Part shown: piece by piece, positions 26,711 to 35,992 of the stretch | Layout: each line of letters starts with the position of its first letter | Numbering within the stretch: position 1 is the first letter of the stretch | Source: Campylobacter concisus | GTDB taxonomy: Bacteria > Campylobacterota > Campylobacteria > Campylobacterales > Campylobacteraceae | Reading direction: 5' to 3' | Length of the DNA: 64,000 nt | Assembly (NCBI RefSeq): GCF_003048675.2 | Contig: NZ_CP060707.1 | Location: 930,001 to 994,000 of the forward strand | The notes under the pieces: model-generated | The model's database searches: none | What the model saw: the letters and a program-made list of their open reading frames with translations, nothing else | What the model was told of the DNA's origin: nothing | Position numbers and translations under genes: made by a program

Positions 26711-27530
26711 CGAAAATATTTATACACATATAAAAGATGTTTTCATAGATGAAGACGAGAGTTTAAATTTCGTAAATTTAGACAACTCTATAAGCTGCTA
26801 CAACAAGATAGTTTTAGCTCTAAAAAAGCCACTAAAGCTCATCTTGTTTTATGGTAAGCCAGGTAGCGGCAAGACCTTTTTGCTAAACAAGATCGCAAAT
26901 GATTTAAAAGAAGATAAAAGCCTCATCTTTTTTCCACATCCATTTTTTAGCGAGGCGACATTTATCGAGGCACTTTGTGAGCAAATTTATGGAAAAAAGC
27001 TTGAAGATATAAACAACTTTGAGAGCTTTATAAAATTTTACTCAAAAGACTTTAGCAGTAAAGATGAAATTTTAAAAAATCAAATGACGGTTATCCTAGA
27101 TGAAGCGCAGCTCTATCCGACTGAGCTTATCGAGAAGATAAGGCTTATGGCTGATACTAGGATGTTTAAATTTCTCTTTACGATACACAAAACCGAAAAC
27201 GAAGATATTTTGGCAAAAGATTATTTTCAGACTAGAATTTGGGAGAGTATCGAGTTAAGTAGCGCTGATGTAAATGAGATCATCATATACTTGCAAAGAA
27301 AGCTTAGTCAAAAAAATTATGATAAATACCTTAAATTTGATAAAAAAGACTACGAGTGTGCCTACTCATTTTGCGGTGGAAATTTAAGAACACTAAACAA
27401 GATCATGTATAAATTCTATGAAATTTGCGAATATTACGAGCAGTATCAGCCTTCAAAGCTTAGCGGTGATAAGGCAAATATCATGATACTCACCATGGCT
27501 GCACTTGATGCGGGGCTAATCGATGCTTGA
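26703..27530 (+). CDS. ctsP: ExeA/MshM-like AAA ATPase (CtsP-like)
   Basis: A 275-residue P-loop ATPase with Walker A YGKPGSGKTFL near residue 45 and Walker B VILDEAQLYP near 125, followed by a sensor-like region (FLFTIHKTE) and a helical domain. This is the AAA_22/ExeA type that helps secretins insert or cross the peptidoglycan. It has no peptidoglycan-binding tail, unlike ExeA, and so is closer to MshM. It overlaps the secretin gene by eight bases. By order it matches ctsP of C. jejuni, a nucleotide-binding protein needed for transformation; the name is by synteny and therefore tentative. Confidence 0.75.
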   Translation: MSNENIYTHIKDVFIDEDESLNFVNLDNSISCYNKIVLALKKPLKLILFYGKPGSGKTFLLNKIANDLKEDKSLIFFPHPFFSEATFIEALCEQIYGKKLEDINNFESFIKFYSKDFSSKDEILKNQMTVILDEAQLYPTELIEKIRLMADTRMFKFLFTIHKTENEDILAKDYFQTRIWESIELSSADVNEIIIYLQRKLSQKNYDKYLKFDKKDYECAYSFCGGNLRTLNKIMYKFYEICEYYEQYQPSKLSGDKANIMILTMAALDAGLIDA

Positions 27531-28398
27531 ACCACAAGAAATTCAAAGACTAGAAAAGCTTTATGAGAGCTACAAGAAAAAAAATGGTGGCTTTTTGCAT
27601 AAAATTTTTAATGCCAAAAACTCTAAAATTTTAATCATCGAGCTTTTGCTTATCATCATTTTGCTAGCTACATTGATAGTGCTAAGCATAGAGAAAACTC
27701 CAAGTCTTGCAAGTAAAAGCGATAAAGTTTTAGCCAAAAATGCAACTGCTGTAAAAATGGTAGAAAAAAATGAGACAAATGCAAGCGTTCTTAGTGAGCT
27801 AAAGCAAAAGAGCGAGGTTGCTAAGGCTAAATTTGAAGAGGGTAAAAAGCAAGATGAGCTAGCTGACAAGATAGCTAAAAAGCTTGAAGAGGTTGTAAAG
27901 ATAAACGAAACAAACGATACTTCAAAAAATGACCCAAAAAGGCAAAGAAGCTCACAAGGTTGGCTTAAGCTAAACATCCCTGATGAAGAGCCACTTACCG
28001 AGCAAAATGGTATAAATGGCATAAGCGTGCCACAAGATGAAGTGATAGATCTTGAGTCAAAGCCAGCCAGAAAGCGTGTAAATATACAAGTAACTTCAGC
28101 ATCAAATGAAGAGAGCGTGCTAAGAGAACAATTTTTAAAGACAAATAATCCAACTATTGCACTTGAGCTTGCGAGATTAAATTTTAGAAATAATAATTTC
28201 AAAGAAGCTATAAAGTGGTCGCTTGCTGCAAACGATATAGATAATAGCTTAGAGGAGTCGTGGATCATCTTTGCAAAGTCAAAATATAAGCTAAAGCAAA
28301 GCGATGATGCCGTCAAAGCTCTAATGGAGTATAATAAAAACTTAAACAAAGCTTCGATAAATGAGCTTATAAATAAGATAAAAAGTGGAACATTATGA
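27523..28398 (+). CDS. Bitopic TPR-like protein of the transformation locus (MshN-like)
   Basis: A 291-residue protein with a short cytoplasmic start, one membrane helix near residues 30-52 (ILIIELLLIIILLATLIVLSI), and a long charged Lys/Glu-rich coiled region. A C-terminal helical repeat (LREQFLKTNNPTIALELARLNF, then FKEAIKWSLAANDID) resembles TPR motifs. MSHA pilus loci carry a protein of this layout (MshN) between MshM and MshE, as here. It probably works in the periplasm on the assembly complex. It overlaps both neighbours by a few bases. Confidence 0.65.
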   Translation: MLEPQEIQRLEKLYESYKKKNGGFLHKIFNAKNSKILIIELLLIIILLATLIVLSIEKTPSLASKSDKVLAKNATAVKMVEKNETNASVLSELKQKSEVAKAKFEEGKKQDELADKIAKKLEEVVKINETNDTSKNDPKRQRSSQGWLKLNIPDEEPLTEQNGINGISVPQDEVIDLESKPARKRVNIQVTSASNEESVLREQFLKTNNPTIALELARLNFRNNNFKEAIKWSLAANDIDNSLEESWIIFAKSKYKLKQSDDAVKALMEYNKNLNKASINELINKIKSGTL

Positions 28399-28934
28399 AA
28401 TTTTTTGCTATTTTTTTTGTTTTTGTTTGTGAAGTTTTTGCTGTTAGCCTAACTGAGATTAGGGATGACTTTAACAGCGCAAACTACGCAAAAGTCTGCA
28501 ATCAAAAGGTTGAGGATTTTTTAAAAACACAAAATAACGAAGAGCAAATTTCTATGTTTGGCATCGCTTGCATAAAGATGAATGATCTAAACAGGCTAGC
28601 AACTCCGATTGATAAGCTAGTAAAGAGCGAAAAATCAAGAGAAAATGCTGCCTATTTTGCTGACATCTTATTTAAGAAAAAGCTCTTATTTCACGCTATG
28701 ATAGATGGCGTTGATATAAGCTATATCAGGCTTCCAAAGAGTGATTATATACTTTCATTTTTGTTTGATAAATTTGTAAAAAAAGAGTATGTCGAAGAGC
28801 TTGGTACATTTATCTTTGAAGAGCCAAACTCTGACACAAGGTATGAGATAAGCCCAACAAATGGACAAATACCAAAGCTAGTGCTTAAAATTTTTAAAAA
28901 TAACGACCTGAAATCACAAATAGAGTATAGATAA
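28395..28934 (+). CDS. Exported hypothetical protein in the transformation locus
   Basis: A 179-residue protein with a signal peptide (MKFFAIFFVFVCEVFA, then VSLTE). The mature part is helical in the first half (with two Cys, VCNQKV and FGIACIK) and ends in a beta-rich segment. I do not recognise a family. It overlaps the TPR gene by four bases and its stop overlaps the ATG of the GspE-type ATPase, so it is certainly part of the operon and likely a periplasmic or outer-membrane accessory of the DNA-uptake machine. Confidence 0.65.
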   Translation: MKFFAIFFVFVCEVFAVSLTEIRDDFNSANYAKVCNQKVEDFLKTQNNEEQISMFGIACIKMNDLNRLATPIDKLVKSEKSRENAAYFADILFKKKLLFHAMIDGVDISYIRLPKSDYILSFLFDKFVKKEYVEELGTFIFEEPNSDTRYEISPTNGQIPKLVLKIFKNNDLKSQIEYR

Positions 28935-30685
28935 TGAAAAATGTAGAAAATGTAATCTTAAAAAATATAGAACAAAACGGCAAACTAAGCACATCAGATA
29001 TAGAAAAGATAAAGCAGATAAGCGAGCAAGAAGGCAAAGGCCTTGTTAAAATTTTAAGAGATGAAAATTTACTAAATGACGATGACTTTATGGAAATTTT
29101 GTCTGATATTTATAGGAGAGGGCATGTAAATATCGATGAAATTTCAAACGATCTTGAGCTTGATATCAAGGCTTTTGTTAAATTTATAAGCGAGAAATTT
29201 AAGGTTTTATATTTTGATCTTGATGATATCGACATCGACTACCGTATCAGCGAAAAACTAAGCACCGCTCAGCTAAAGACATATAGTGCGATCCCAGTAA
29301 AAGAAGATGAGATAAGCGTATATGTCGCTTTTAAAAATCCATTTGACGTTATGGCTCAAGATAAGGTGCAAAATTTATTTAATAGAAAACTGCTAAAAGT
29401 TGCCATAGCTCAGCCAACTCAGATAGAAAAATATATAAGCAAGCTAGCGCTAAATGAGAGCATAAAAGATGTGATAACAGAGATCAGAAGAGAGCTTTCA
29501 AGCTCGGCTAGCCAAGGTCAAAACAGTGAAAACTCTGGAATTTTAAAGCTAATCGAGATCATCTTAAAAACATCTATCCAAAGCAGAGCCAGCGACATCC
29601 ACATCGAGCCAACCGAGACAAACTGCATCGTAAGAAGCAGGATCGATGGTATGCTAAGCGAGACATTTATATTTGATAAAGATATCTATCCGCCGATGGT
29701 TAGCCGTATGAAGCTACTTTCAAACATGGACATCGCAGAGCGCCGCCGCCCACAAGATGGTAGATTTTCAGCTCAAATTTTAGACAAAGAGTATGATTTT
29801 CGTATCTCGACGCTACCTATCTTAAACGGTGAAAGTATAGTTTTAAGAATCTTGGATAAGTCAAAGGTCATTATAAATTTAGAAGATCTTGGCATGCATC
29901 CTGATAACTTTGCTAAATTTAAAAAGAGCATGAAAGCACCTTATGGCATCATCCTAGTCACTGGTCCAACAGGCTCAGGTAAGACTACGACACTTTACGG
30001 TGCGCTAAATGATATAAAAAGCGTAAAAACTAAGATCATAACAGTTGAAGATCCGGTCGAATACCAGCTAAATATGATCCAACAAGTGCATGTAAATGAA
30101 AAGGCTGGTCTTACCTTTGTCTCAGCCCTTCGCTCTATCTTAAGGCAAGATCCAGACGTCATAATGATAGGCGAGATCAGGGATCAAGAGACGCTTCGCA
30201 TAGCGATACAAGCGGCACTTACTGGTCACCTTGTCTTTTCTACGCTTCACACAAATGATGCCATTAGCGCACTTCCTCGTATGATAGATATGGGCATCGA
30301 GCCTTATCTAGTAAGCGGCGCGCTCGTTTGCATAGAGGCTCAAAGGCTTGTTAGAAAGCTCTGCCCACACTGCAAACAAAAGATCACACTATCTCAAAAG
30401 GCATTTGACGAGGTTAAGAAATTTGTCCCTGAAAACTACCAGTTTTACAAAAGCGTCGGATGTCCGCAATGCTCACAAACTGGGTATCTAGGACGTGAGA
30501 TGATAAGTGAAATTTTACCTATTAGCGACCATATAGCAAGCATGGTTGCAAATGGCGCTTCTAAAGATGAGCTTAAAAGCGTAGCTTACGAAGAGGGCTT
30601 TATAGATATGTTTCATGATGGCGTCATAAGAGCGGCAAATGGCATAACCACGCTTGAAGAAGTTTATAGGGTTGCTAAGATATGA
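28934..30685 (+). CDS. ctsE: GspE/PilB-type assembly ATPase (CtsE)
   Basis: A 583-residue hexameric ATPase. An N-terminal helical domain of the MshE/GspE N1 type is followed by the N2 domain (ASDIHIEPTE) near residue 220. Then come Walker A GPTGSGKTTTLYGAL near 345, the Asp box (TVEDPVEY), the Walker B/AIRAED-type region IMIGEIRDQET, and a His box (STLHTND). A zinc-binding tetracysteine, CPHC and CPQC, lies near residues 480-515. It powers pseudopilus extension. In C. jejuni the equivalent ctsE is essential for natural transformation. Confidence 0.88.
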   Translation: MKNVENVILKNIEQNGKLSTSDIEKIKQISEQEGKGLVKILRDENLLNDDDFMEILSDIYRRGHVNIDEISNDLELDIKAFVKFISEKFKVLYFDLDDIDIDYRISEKLSTAQLKTYSAIPVKEDEISVYVAFKNPFDVMAQDKVQNLFNRKLLKVAIAQPTQIEKYISKLALNESIKDVITEIRRELSSSASQGQNSENSGILKLIEIILKTSIQSRASDIHIEPTETNCIVRSRIDGMLSETFIFDKDIYPPMVSRMKLLSNMDIAERRRPQDGRFSAQILDKEYDFRISTLPILNGESIVLRILDKSKVIINLEDLGMHPDNFAKFKKSMKAPYGIILVTGPTGSGKTTTLYGALNDIKSVKTKIITVEDPVEYQLNMIQQVHVNEKAGLTFVSALRSILRQDPDVIMIGEIRDQETLRIAIQAALTGHLVFSTLHTNDAISALPRMIDMGIEPYLVSGALVCIEAQRLVRKLCPHCKQKITLSQKAFDEVKKFVPENYQFYKSVGCPQCSQTGYLGREMISEILPISDHIASMVANGASKDELKSVAYEEGFIDMFHDGVIRAANGITTLEEVYRVAKI

Positions 30686-31917
30686 AATACTTTGAGGTTG
30701 AGTATATCCAAAACGGCAAACGCCATAAGATGAGCCTAAGAGCGAACAATAAAAACGAGATCAAAGATAAAGCAAATGTCACTGGCATGATCGTAAAGAT
30801 CAAAGAGACGCAAACTTCTAGCATAAATAACTTTGAAAATTTACAAAATGTGATCGCAAAGGCTTTTACTAATCCAAAGGTGAAAATCCCAAATTTAGTA
30901 GCCACTATAAGGCAGCTTAGCGTTATGACAAATGCTGGAATTTCTATCCACGATAGCATTAAAGAGGTTGCAAACTCCACCGAGGATAAGCGCCTTAAAT
31001 TTATATTTCAAACCATAGATGAGGAGCTAAATCAAGGCTCAAGCCTCACAAATAGTATAGAAAATTTTAAAGAAGAGCTAGGCGACGTGACGCTAGCGAT
31101 GATAAGACTAGGGGAAAGCACTGGTAATATGGCTGACGCGCTTGCAAAGCTCGCCTCTATCTTGCAAGAGGTCTGGGACAATCAGCAAAAATTTAAAAAA
31201 GCTATCCGCTATCCGATAACCGTCATTTGTGCGATCATCATAGCCTTTGTCATCCTCATGATACTTGTTGTGCCGCAGTTTAGAGAAATTTTCGAGCAGT
31301 TAAATGCGGAGCTACCACTGCCAACTAAAATTTTGCTAAATATCGAATATGTAATGACAAACTACGGCTTTTATATCCTTGGAGCACTTGCGTTTATCGG
31401 ATATTTGCTTAGAAAATACTACCTTGAGAGTGAAGAATTTCAAGATAAGGTCGATAAATACCTTTTGAAAGTCTATCTCATCGGCAAGATCATATTTTAT
31501 TCAAATATGAGCAGGTTTAACCTCATCTTTACAGAGCTTGTTCGAGCTGGTTTGCCTATAGCAGATGCCCTTGATACGGCTGTGATAACGGTCTCAAACA
31601 AGGATATCAAAAAGAAACTAAGCGGCGTTAAGATACTTGTTGGTAGGGGCGTTAGCCTAACAGAGGCTTTTAGAGATACAAATTTATATGAAAATATGCT
31701 CATACAGATGATAAGCGCTGGCGAGCAAAGCGGTAGCTTGGATGATATGACCGGAAAAGTAACTGACTATTACAGGATGAAATTTAACGATATTATTGAT
31801 AACATCTCAAACTATATCGAGCCTATCTTGCTTGTTTTTATAGCAGGTATGGTGCTTTTACTAGCTCTTGGTATATTTTTGCCGATGTGGGATCTATCAA
31901 AAGCCGTTAAAAACTAA
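30682..31917 (+). CDS. ctsF: GspF/PilC-type inner-membrane platform protein (CtsF)
   Basis: A 411-residue polytopic protein with the duplicated GspF domain: cytoplasmic repeats LSVMTNAGISIHDSI (about residue 75) and FTELVRAGLPIADAL (about 280), each followed by membrane helices (residues about 175-200, 225-245 and 380-405). The signature MIRLGESTGNM/MISAGEQSGSL is present in both halves. It is the membrane partner of the ATPase just upstream, overlapping it by four bases. It corresponds to ctsF of C. jejuni and is the last gene of the nine-gene unit. Confidence 0.88.
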   Translation: MKYFEVEYIQNGKRHKMSLRANNKNEIKDKANVTGMIVKIKETQTSSINNFENLQNVIAKAFTNPKVKIPNLVATIRQLSVMTNAGISIHDSIKEVANSTEDKRLKFIFQTIDEELNQGSSLTNSIENFKEELGDVTLAMIRLGESTGNMADALAKLASILQEVWDNQQKFKKAIRYPITVICAIIIAFVILMILVVPQFREIFEQLNAELPLPTKILLNIEYVMTNYGFYILGALAFIGYLLRKYYLESEEFQDKVDKYLLKVYLIGKIIFYSNMSRFNLIFTELVRAGLPIADALDTAVITVSNKDIKKKLSGVKILVGRGVSLTEAFRDTNLYENMLIQMISAGEQSGSLDDMTGKVTDYYRMKFNDIIDNISNYIEPILLVFIAGMVLLLALGIFLPMWDLSKAVKN

Positions 31918-31944
31918 AATAATTAAAATCTTAAAGGAGAGAAG

Positions 31945-32445
31945 ATGTCTGAAAACAAAGAACACATGGTCGAAGAGAGCGCCTTTTTGGTCTCAAAGAC
32001 CGACTTAAAAGGACGTATTACATATTGTAACGAGCCATTTTTAAAGATAGTTGGAGCTAAACAAGCTGAAGTCTTGGGTAAGCCTCACAACATCATAAGA
32101 CACCCAGATATGCCAAGAGCTGTTTTCAAGCTACTTTGGGAGCGCATAAAAAATAAAGAAGAAATTTTTGCTTATGTTAAAAACAAAAGCTTTGATGGCG
32201 GGTACTACTGGGTATTTGCAAATATCACAACTTCGCTTGATGTGCAAAACAATCCAGTTGGCTACTACTCAGTTAGACGCAAGCCAAATCCAAAGGCGAT
32301 TGAGATAATAGAGCCTATATATCAAAAGTTGTTATCGGTAGAAAAGAGCGGTGGCATGGATGCTTCGATGAAATTTTTAACTGAATTTTTAAAAGAAAAA
32401 AATATAAGTTATGATGAATTTGTAAATAACCTACAAAGGCTATAA
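31945..32445 (+). CDS. PAS-domain energy/redox sensor (Aer/CetB-like)
   Basis: A 166-residue soluble protein with one PAS domain of the FAD-binding Aer type: [19 protein letters not shown], then the signature [21 protein letters not shown] and [13 protein letters not shown]. In C. jejuni, CetB is a PAS protein of this size that works with the receptor CetA in energy taxis. Here the PAS gene is followed, with a one-base overlap, by a soluble chemoreceptor, so the pair probably forms a bipartite sensor of redox or electron-transport state. A strong AAAGGAG ribosome binding site precedes the ATG. Confidence 0.85.
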   Translation: MSENKEHMVEESAFLVSKTDLKGRITYCNEPFLKIVGAKQAEVLGKPHNIIRHPDMPRAVFKLLWERIKNKEEIFAYVKNKSFDGGYYWVFANITTSLDVQNNPVGYYSVRRKPNPKAIEIIEPIYQKLLSVEKSGGMDASMKFLTEFLKEKNISYDEFVNNLQRL

Positions 32446-33704
32446 TGATGTTTGGAAAAAAACTTGACTCTATAAATGAAATTTTAAGCGTGGTAGGCTC
32501 AGCTAGAAACGGTATCTTAGAGCCTAGGATAGTAAATGTAAAAGAAAATGACCCTCTTTATGAGGTAGCACTTGGTATAAATGACTTGCTTGATCAAGTT
32601 GAGGCGCTCCAAAGAGAAATTTCAACCTCAATAGACGCTGCTCAAAGCGGACTAACATATAGAAATATCTTTACAGAGGGATTTCGCGGTATATTTAAAC
32701 AAAATGCCATCTCTATGAGCAACGGCGTAACTGGTATAAAAGATAGTCACAAAAGTAAAGTAAGAGGCCTACTTTCAAAAGAGCTTGACACACTTGGCAA
32801 TGGCAACGACGGTATAGAAGATGTTAGAAACGATCTAAATGAGAGCATTAAAAACCTAAGCCAAATGGCGCACATGGCACAAGATACAGCTAGGATCGCT
32901 GAGGACACGACGCAAAGCATAAATGAGCTAAGCATAAATATGAGCTCGCTTGAAGAGCTGATAGAGGGCTCAAGCCACGCTATAAGCACGCTAAATAGCA
33001 GAACAGACGACATCACTTCAGTTGTAAATTTGATAAAAGATATAGCTGAGCAGACAAATTTACTAGCTCTAAACGCAGCCATCGAGGCAGCACGCGCAGG
33101 TGAGCATGGACGCGGCTTTGCTGTTGTCGCTGATGAGGTTAGAAAACTAGCTGAAAATACCCAAAAAGCGACACACGAGATCGGCGTAAATATCCAAACA
33201 CTTCAGCAAGAAGCCAAAGATATAGATGAAAACTCTAAAAAGATAGATGAAATTTCAAAGATCGCCACAGCAAATGTCGAAAATTTCAAACAAACTTTAG
33301 CTAGCTTTAACCAAAATGCAAAAGAGACAGCCCAAAGATCAAAATATGTAGAAGACAAGACCTTTGGCATCATCGCAAAGATAGCTATCATCGTTTATAA
33401 AGTGGGTGTTTATTCAGACACTGTAAATGAGCAGGGTTACGGCGACGATATAGCAAAAGACGCAGATGATCTTGTAGCGTGGTATGAAAATGAGTGCGCA
33501 AAGAGCTTTAGTCACACTAAAATTTACGAAAAATCACGCCATTTAGTGGATGAGTTTAACAAAAACATCAAAGCCATCTTGACAGAAGCTGGCAAGGGCT
33601 ATAACGAGAAAAATTTAAAACATTTTGTCACTGAGTTTAGAAAGCTTGAAGATCTTAGCAGAGAGATATTTAACTCATACAACGAAATGGTCGCTTCAAA
33701 ATAA
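32445..33704 (+). CDS. Soluble methyl-accepting chemotaxis protein with degenerate C-terminal CZB-like domain
   Basis: A 419-residue chemoreceptor without membrane helices. The N-terminal 110 residues look HAMP-like. The signalling hairpin has the invariant tip [36 protein letters not shown] near residues 205-240. After the coiled coil, the last about 110 residues resemble a chemoreceptor zinc-binding domain ([28 protein letters not shown]), but the expected zinc-binding His and Cys residues are replaced. It probably takes its input from the upstream PAS protein and signals to CheA/CheW. Confidence 0.85.
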   Translation: MMFGKKLDSINEILSVVGSARNGILEPRIVNVKENDPLYEVALGINDLLDQVEALQREISTSIDAAQSGLTYRNIFTEGFRGIFKQNAISMSNGVTGIKDSHKSKVRGLLSKELDTLGNGNDGIEDVRNDLNESIKNLSQMAHMAQDTARIAEDTTQSINELSINMSSLEELIEGSSHAISTLNSRTDDITSVVNLIKDIAEQTNLLALNAAIEAARAGEHGRGFAVVADEVRKLAENTQKATHEIGVNIQTLQQEAKDIDENSKKIDEISKIATANVENFKQTLASFNQNAKETAQRSKYVEDKTFGIIAKIAIIVYKVGVYSDTVNEQGYGDDIAKDADDLVAWYENECAKSFSHTKIYEKSRHLVDEFNKNIKAILTEAGKGYNEKNLKHFVTEFRKLEDLSREIFNSYNEMVASK

Positions 33705-33712
33705 CTTCAAAT

Positions 33713-33740
33713 TTGCTAGACTCGCTTTGGGTCTAGCTCC
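33713..33740 (+). terminator. Possible terminator after the chemoreceptor gene
   Basis: GCTAGAC (33715-33721) pairs with GTCTAGC (33731-33737) around a nine-base loop, just after the stop codon. No long T run follows, so it is only a candidate. Confidence 0.4.
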
Positions 33741-33794
33741 TCTTAGATTGATTTAAATTTTATTTTCATAAATTTTTTCTACATTGTTGTTTAA

Positions 33795-33813
33795 AATTAT
33801 GATAATTAATATT
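33795..33813 (+). promoter_or_regulatory. Candidate Fur box upstream of the siderophore receptor
   Basis: A 19-base site matching 14 of 19 positions of the classical Fur consensus, including the unbroken core ATGATAAT. It lies about 75 bases before the receptor start. The AT-rich background raises the chance of a random match, but iron control is expected for such a gene. Confidence 0.45.
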
Positions 33814-33886
33814 GTTTTTATGCTTGCTTTGTTAAATTTGCGTTTCGCTTTCATTATCAAAAATTAAATTTAACAAAAGGATATCC

Positions 33887-35992
33887 GTGAATAGATCAAA
33901 ATTTATCGCCATTTGCCTTAGTGCTTGTGTGGCAAATTCTCTCTATGCAGTAGAGAAAGAGAACAACGAAACTAAGCTAGATGGCGTCGTAGTAAGTGCG
34001 AGCGGCTTTTCGCAGCAGATAAAAGAAGCCCCTGCAAGCATCAGCGTAATAAAAGGTGATGAGCTAACAAAAGATAGCTTCACCTCACTTCACTCAATCG
34101 CCCAAAAAGTGCCAGGCGTAAATGTCGTCGGTGGCGAGGACGGGGCAGCTAGTGGCATCTCTATACGTGGCATGGAGAAGTCTCAAACGCTAGTTTTAAT
34201 TGATGGCAAAAGAGTAAATTCAAGCAGCGCAAATCCAAAGGGTGGAGCAGGGGATATGAACTCAAATTTCATCCCACCAGCTGAAGCGATCGAGCGTATA
34301 GAGGTTATCCGTGGCCCTATGAGCTCGCTTTATGGTAGCGACGCGGTTGGAGGCGTTATAAATATCATTACCAAAAAAGACTTTTCAAAATTTAGCGGCA
34401 ACGTCGGCATCTCAACCACGATAAACACTCACAAAGGCATAGGCGACGGCAGACAAGGCGACTTTTATATAAATTTACCTCTTTATAAGGACCTTTTCGC
34501 GCTTCAGCTTTGGGGATACAAAAAGCTAAGAGATGAGGATAATTACAAAGGTGGCTATCAAAAGAGCGATAAGAGAAATTTAAGCGCAAAGCTTTGGATC
34601 ACGCCAGATGAACACAATAAATTTTTTATCCTTGGCTCAAGTGAAAAACACGACTACTCGCGAACAGTCGGCAAAACAGCTACCATAAAGACAAATAAGG
34701 TTTTAAACGCTTATGACTACGAGAAAAAGAGCTATGGCGTGGGCTATCTTGGCGAATTTGATAGCCTAAATGCCGATCTGAGCTACATTTATGATGAGAC
34801 CCAAAGAACGAGCCTTTTTGACAGCCTCATACCTGCAAAAGCCAAAAATCACAACTTTAACTCAAAATTTACAACATTTTTTGGCGCACACACTCTAACT
34901 TTTGGTTATGACTTTAGTAAGCAAAATGTCGGTACAACCTTCATCGTCTCAAACGCCTCAAGAAACGGCTTAAAAGATCCAAAGACCTACTCGATGAGCG
35001 AGCATGCGGGATTTATCGAGGATGAGTGGCAAATTTTAGATGAGAAGCTCTTTTTAACGCTTGGTTCAAGACTCACGCACAACGAATTTTTTGGCAACCA
35101 CCTCTCGCCAAGGGCCTACCTAGTCTATAACGCCACAGATACGATAAGCTTAAAAGGTGGCGTAGCGACTGGTTATAAAACACCTAATGTCAATCAAATC
35201 TCCCCAGAAGTAGGCACTATCCAAGGTGGCTGGAGGATAGTTGATTTTGGCAACAAGGACCTAAAGCCAGAAAAGAGCACGACCTATGAAGTCGGGGCAT
35301 ATTATGATAATGGGGCTGATTTTAGAGGCTCGGTAACGCTTTTTAGAAATGAATTTAAAGATAAGATCCTAGACACCGACGGCAGTAATGTAAATAAAAT
35401 TCCAGCCTTTGGTCCTTGCCCGCCAAGCGCAAAAATCCCAAGTGTGGGTTGCCCTGGTTGGGGAACTTACTTTAACATTGAGGGTGCGACCGTTTGGGGC
35501 GTGGAGTTAAGTGGCGACTATGACATCCTTTCAAATCTAAATTTCAGCTCAAACTACACTTATAATAAGTCAAAGATAAAAACTGGCAACCCAACGATAA
35601 ACACGCCAAGAGGCCCTATGAAATTTAGCGAGACAAACCTAGCTAGACTTGATGGCAAAAGTCTAACAGCAACGCCAGAGCACACACTTCACGCCACGCT
35701 TACATATAAGCCTATAAAGAGTGTAAAGACATTTTTTGGCGCAAACTATGAGAGTAAGCTAACAAGCGTAAATTTTGGCGCTGGCAATAGAGTAAGAGAG
35801 AACACAAAAGACCTACTCACTTTCGATACAGGCGTCAGTTGGGATGCAAACAAGCACCTGACGCTTAGCCTAAATGCCTACAATATCTTTGATAAAGTAA
35901 GATACGATGAGGCGCTAGCAGACGACGGCAACTACTACTGGTATCCGCAAGAGGGCAGGAGATTTTGGTTTAAGGTCGCTGCAAAATGGTAA
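33887..35992 (+). CDS. TonB-dependent siderophore (catecholate-type) receptor
   Basis: A 701-residue outer-membrane receptor. A signal peptide (ending SLYA) is followed by a TonB box-like stretch and the plug domain with VPGVNVVGGEDGAASGISIRG, VLIDGKRVNS and RIEVIRGPMSSLYGSDAVGGVINIITKK. The C-terminal beta-barrel ends NYYWYPQEGRRFWFKVAAKW with a terminal aromatic. A loop contains two close Cys (FGPCPPSAKIPSVGCPGW), common in enterobactin-type receptors such as FepA/CfrA. The start is GTG with AAAAGGAT upstream. The overlapping esterase gene suggests uptake of ferric enterobactin-like siderophores or their hydrolysis products. Confidence 0.88.
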   Translation: MNRSKFIAICLSACVANSLYAVEKENNETKLDGVVVSASGFSQQIKEAPASISVIKGDELTKDSFTSLHSIAQKVPGVNVVGGEDGAASGISIRGMEKSQTLVLIDGKRVNSSSANPKGGAGDMNSNFIPPAEAIERIEVIRGPMSSLYGSDAVGGVINIITKKDFSKFSGNVGISTTINTHKGIGDGRQGDFYINLPLYKDLFALQLWGYKKLRDEDNYKGGYQKSDKRNLSAKLWITPDEHNKFFILGSSEKHDYSRTVGKTATIKTNKVLNAYDYEKKSYGVGYLGEFDSLNADLSYIYDETQRTSLFDSLIPAKAKNHNFNSKFTTFFGAHTLTFGYDFSKQNVGTTFIVSNASRNGLKDPKTYSMSEHAGFIEDEWQILDEKLFLTLGSRLTHNEFFGNHLSPRAYLVYNATDTISLKGGVATGYKTPNVNQISPEVGTIQGGWRIVDFGNKDLKPEKSTTYEVGAYYDNGADFRGSVTLFRNEFKDKILDTDGSNVNKIPAFGPCPPSAKIPSVGCPGWGTYFNIEGATVWGVELSGDYDILSNLNFSSNYTYNKSKIKTGNPTINTPRGPMKFSETNLARLDGKSLTATPEHTLHATLTYKPIKSVKTFFGANYESKLTSVNFGAGNRVRENTKDLLTFDTGVSWDANKHLTLSLNAYNIFDKVRYDEALADDGNYYWYPQEGRRFWFKVAAKW

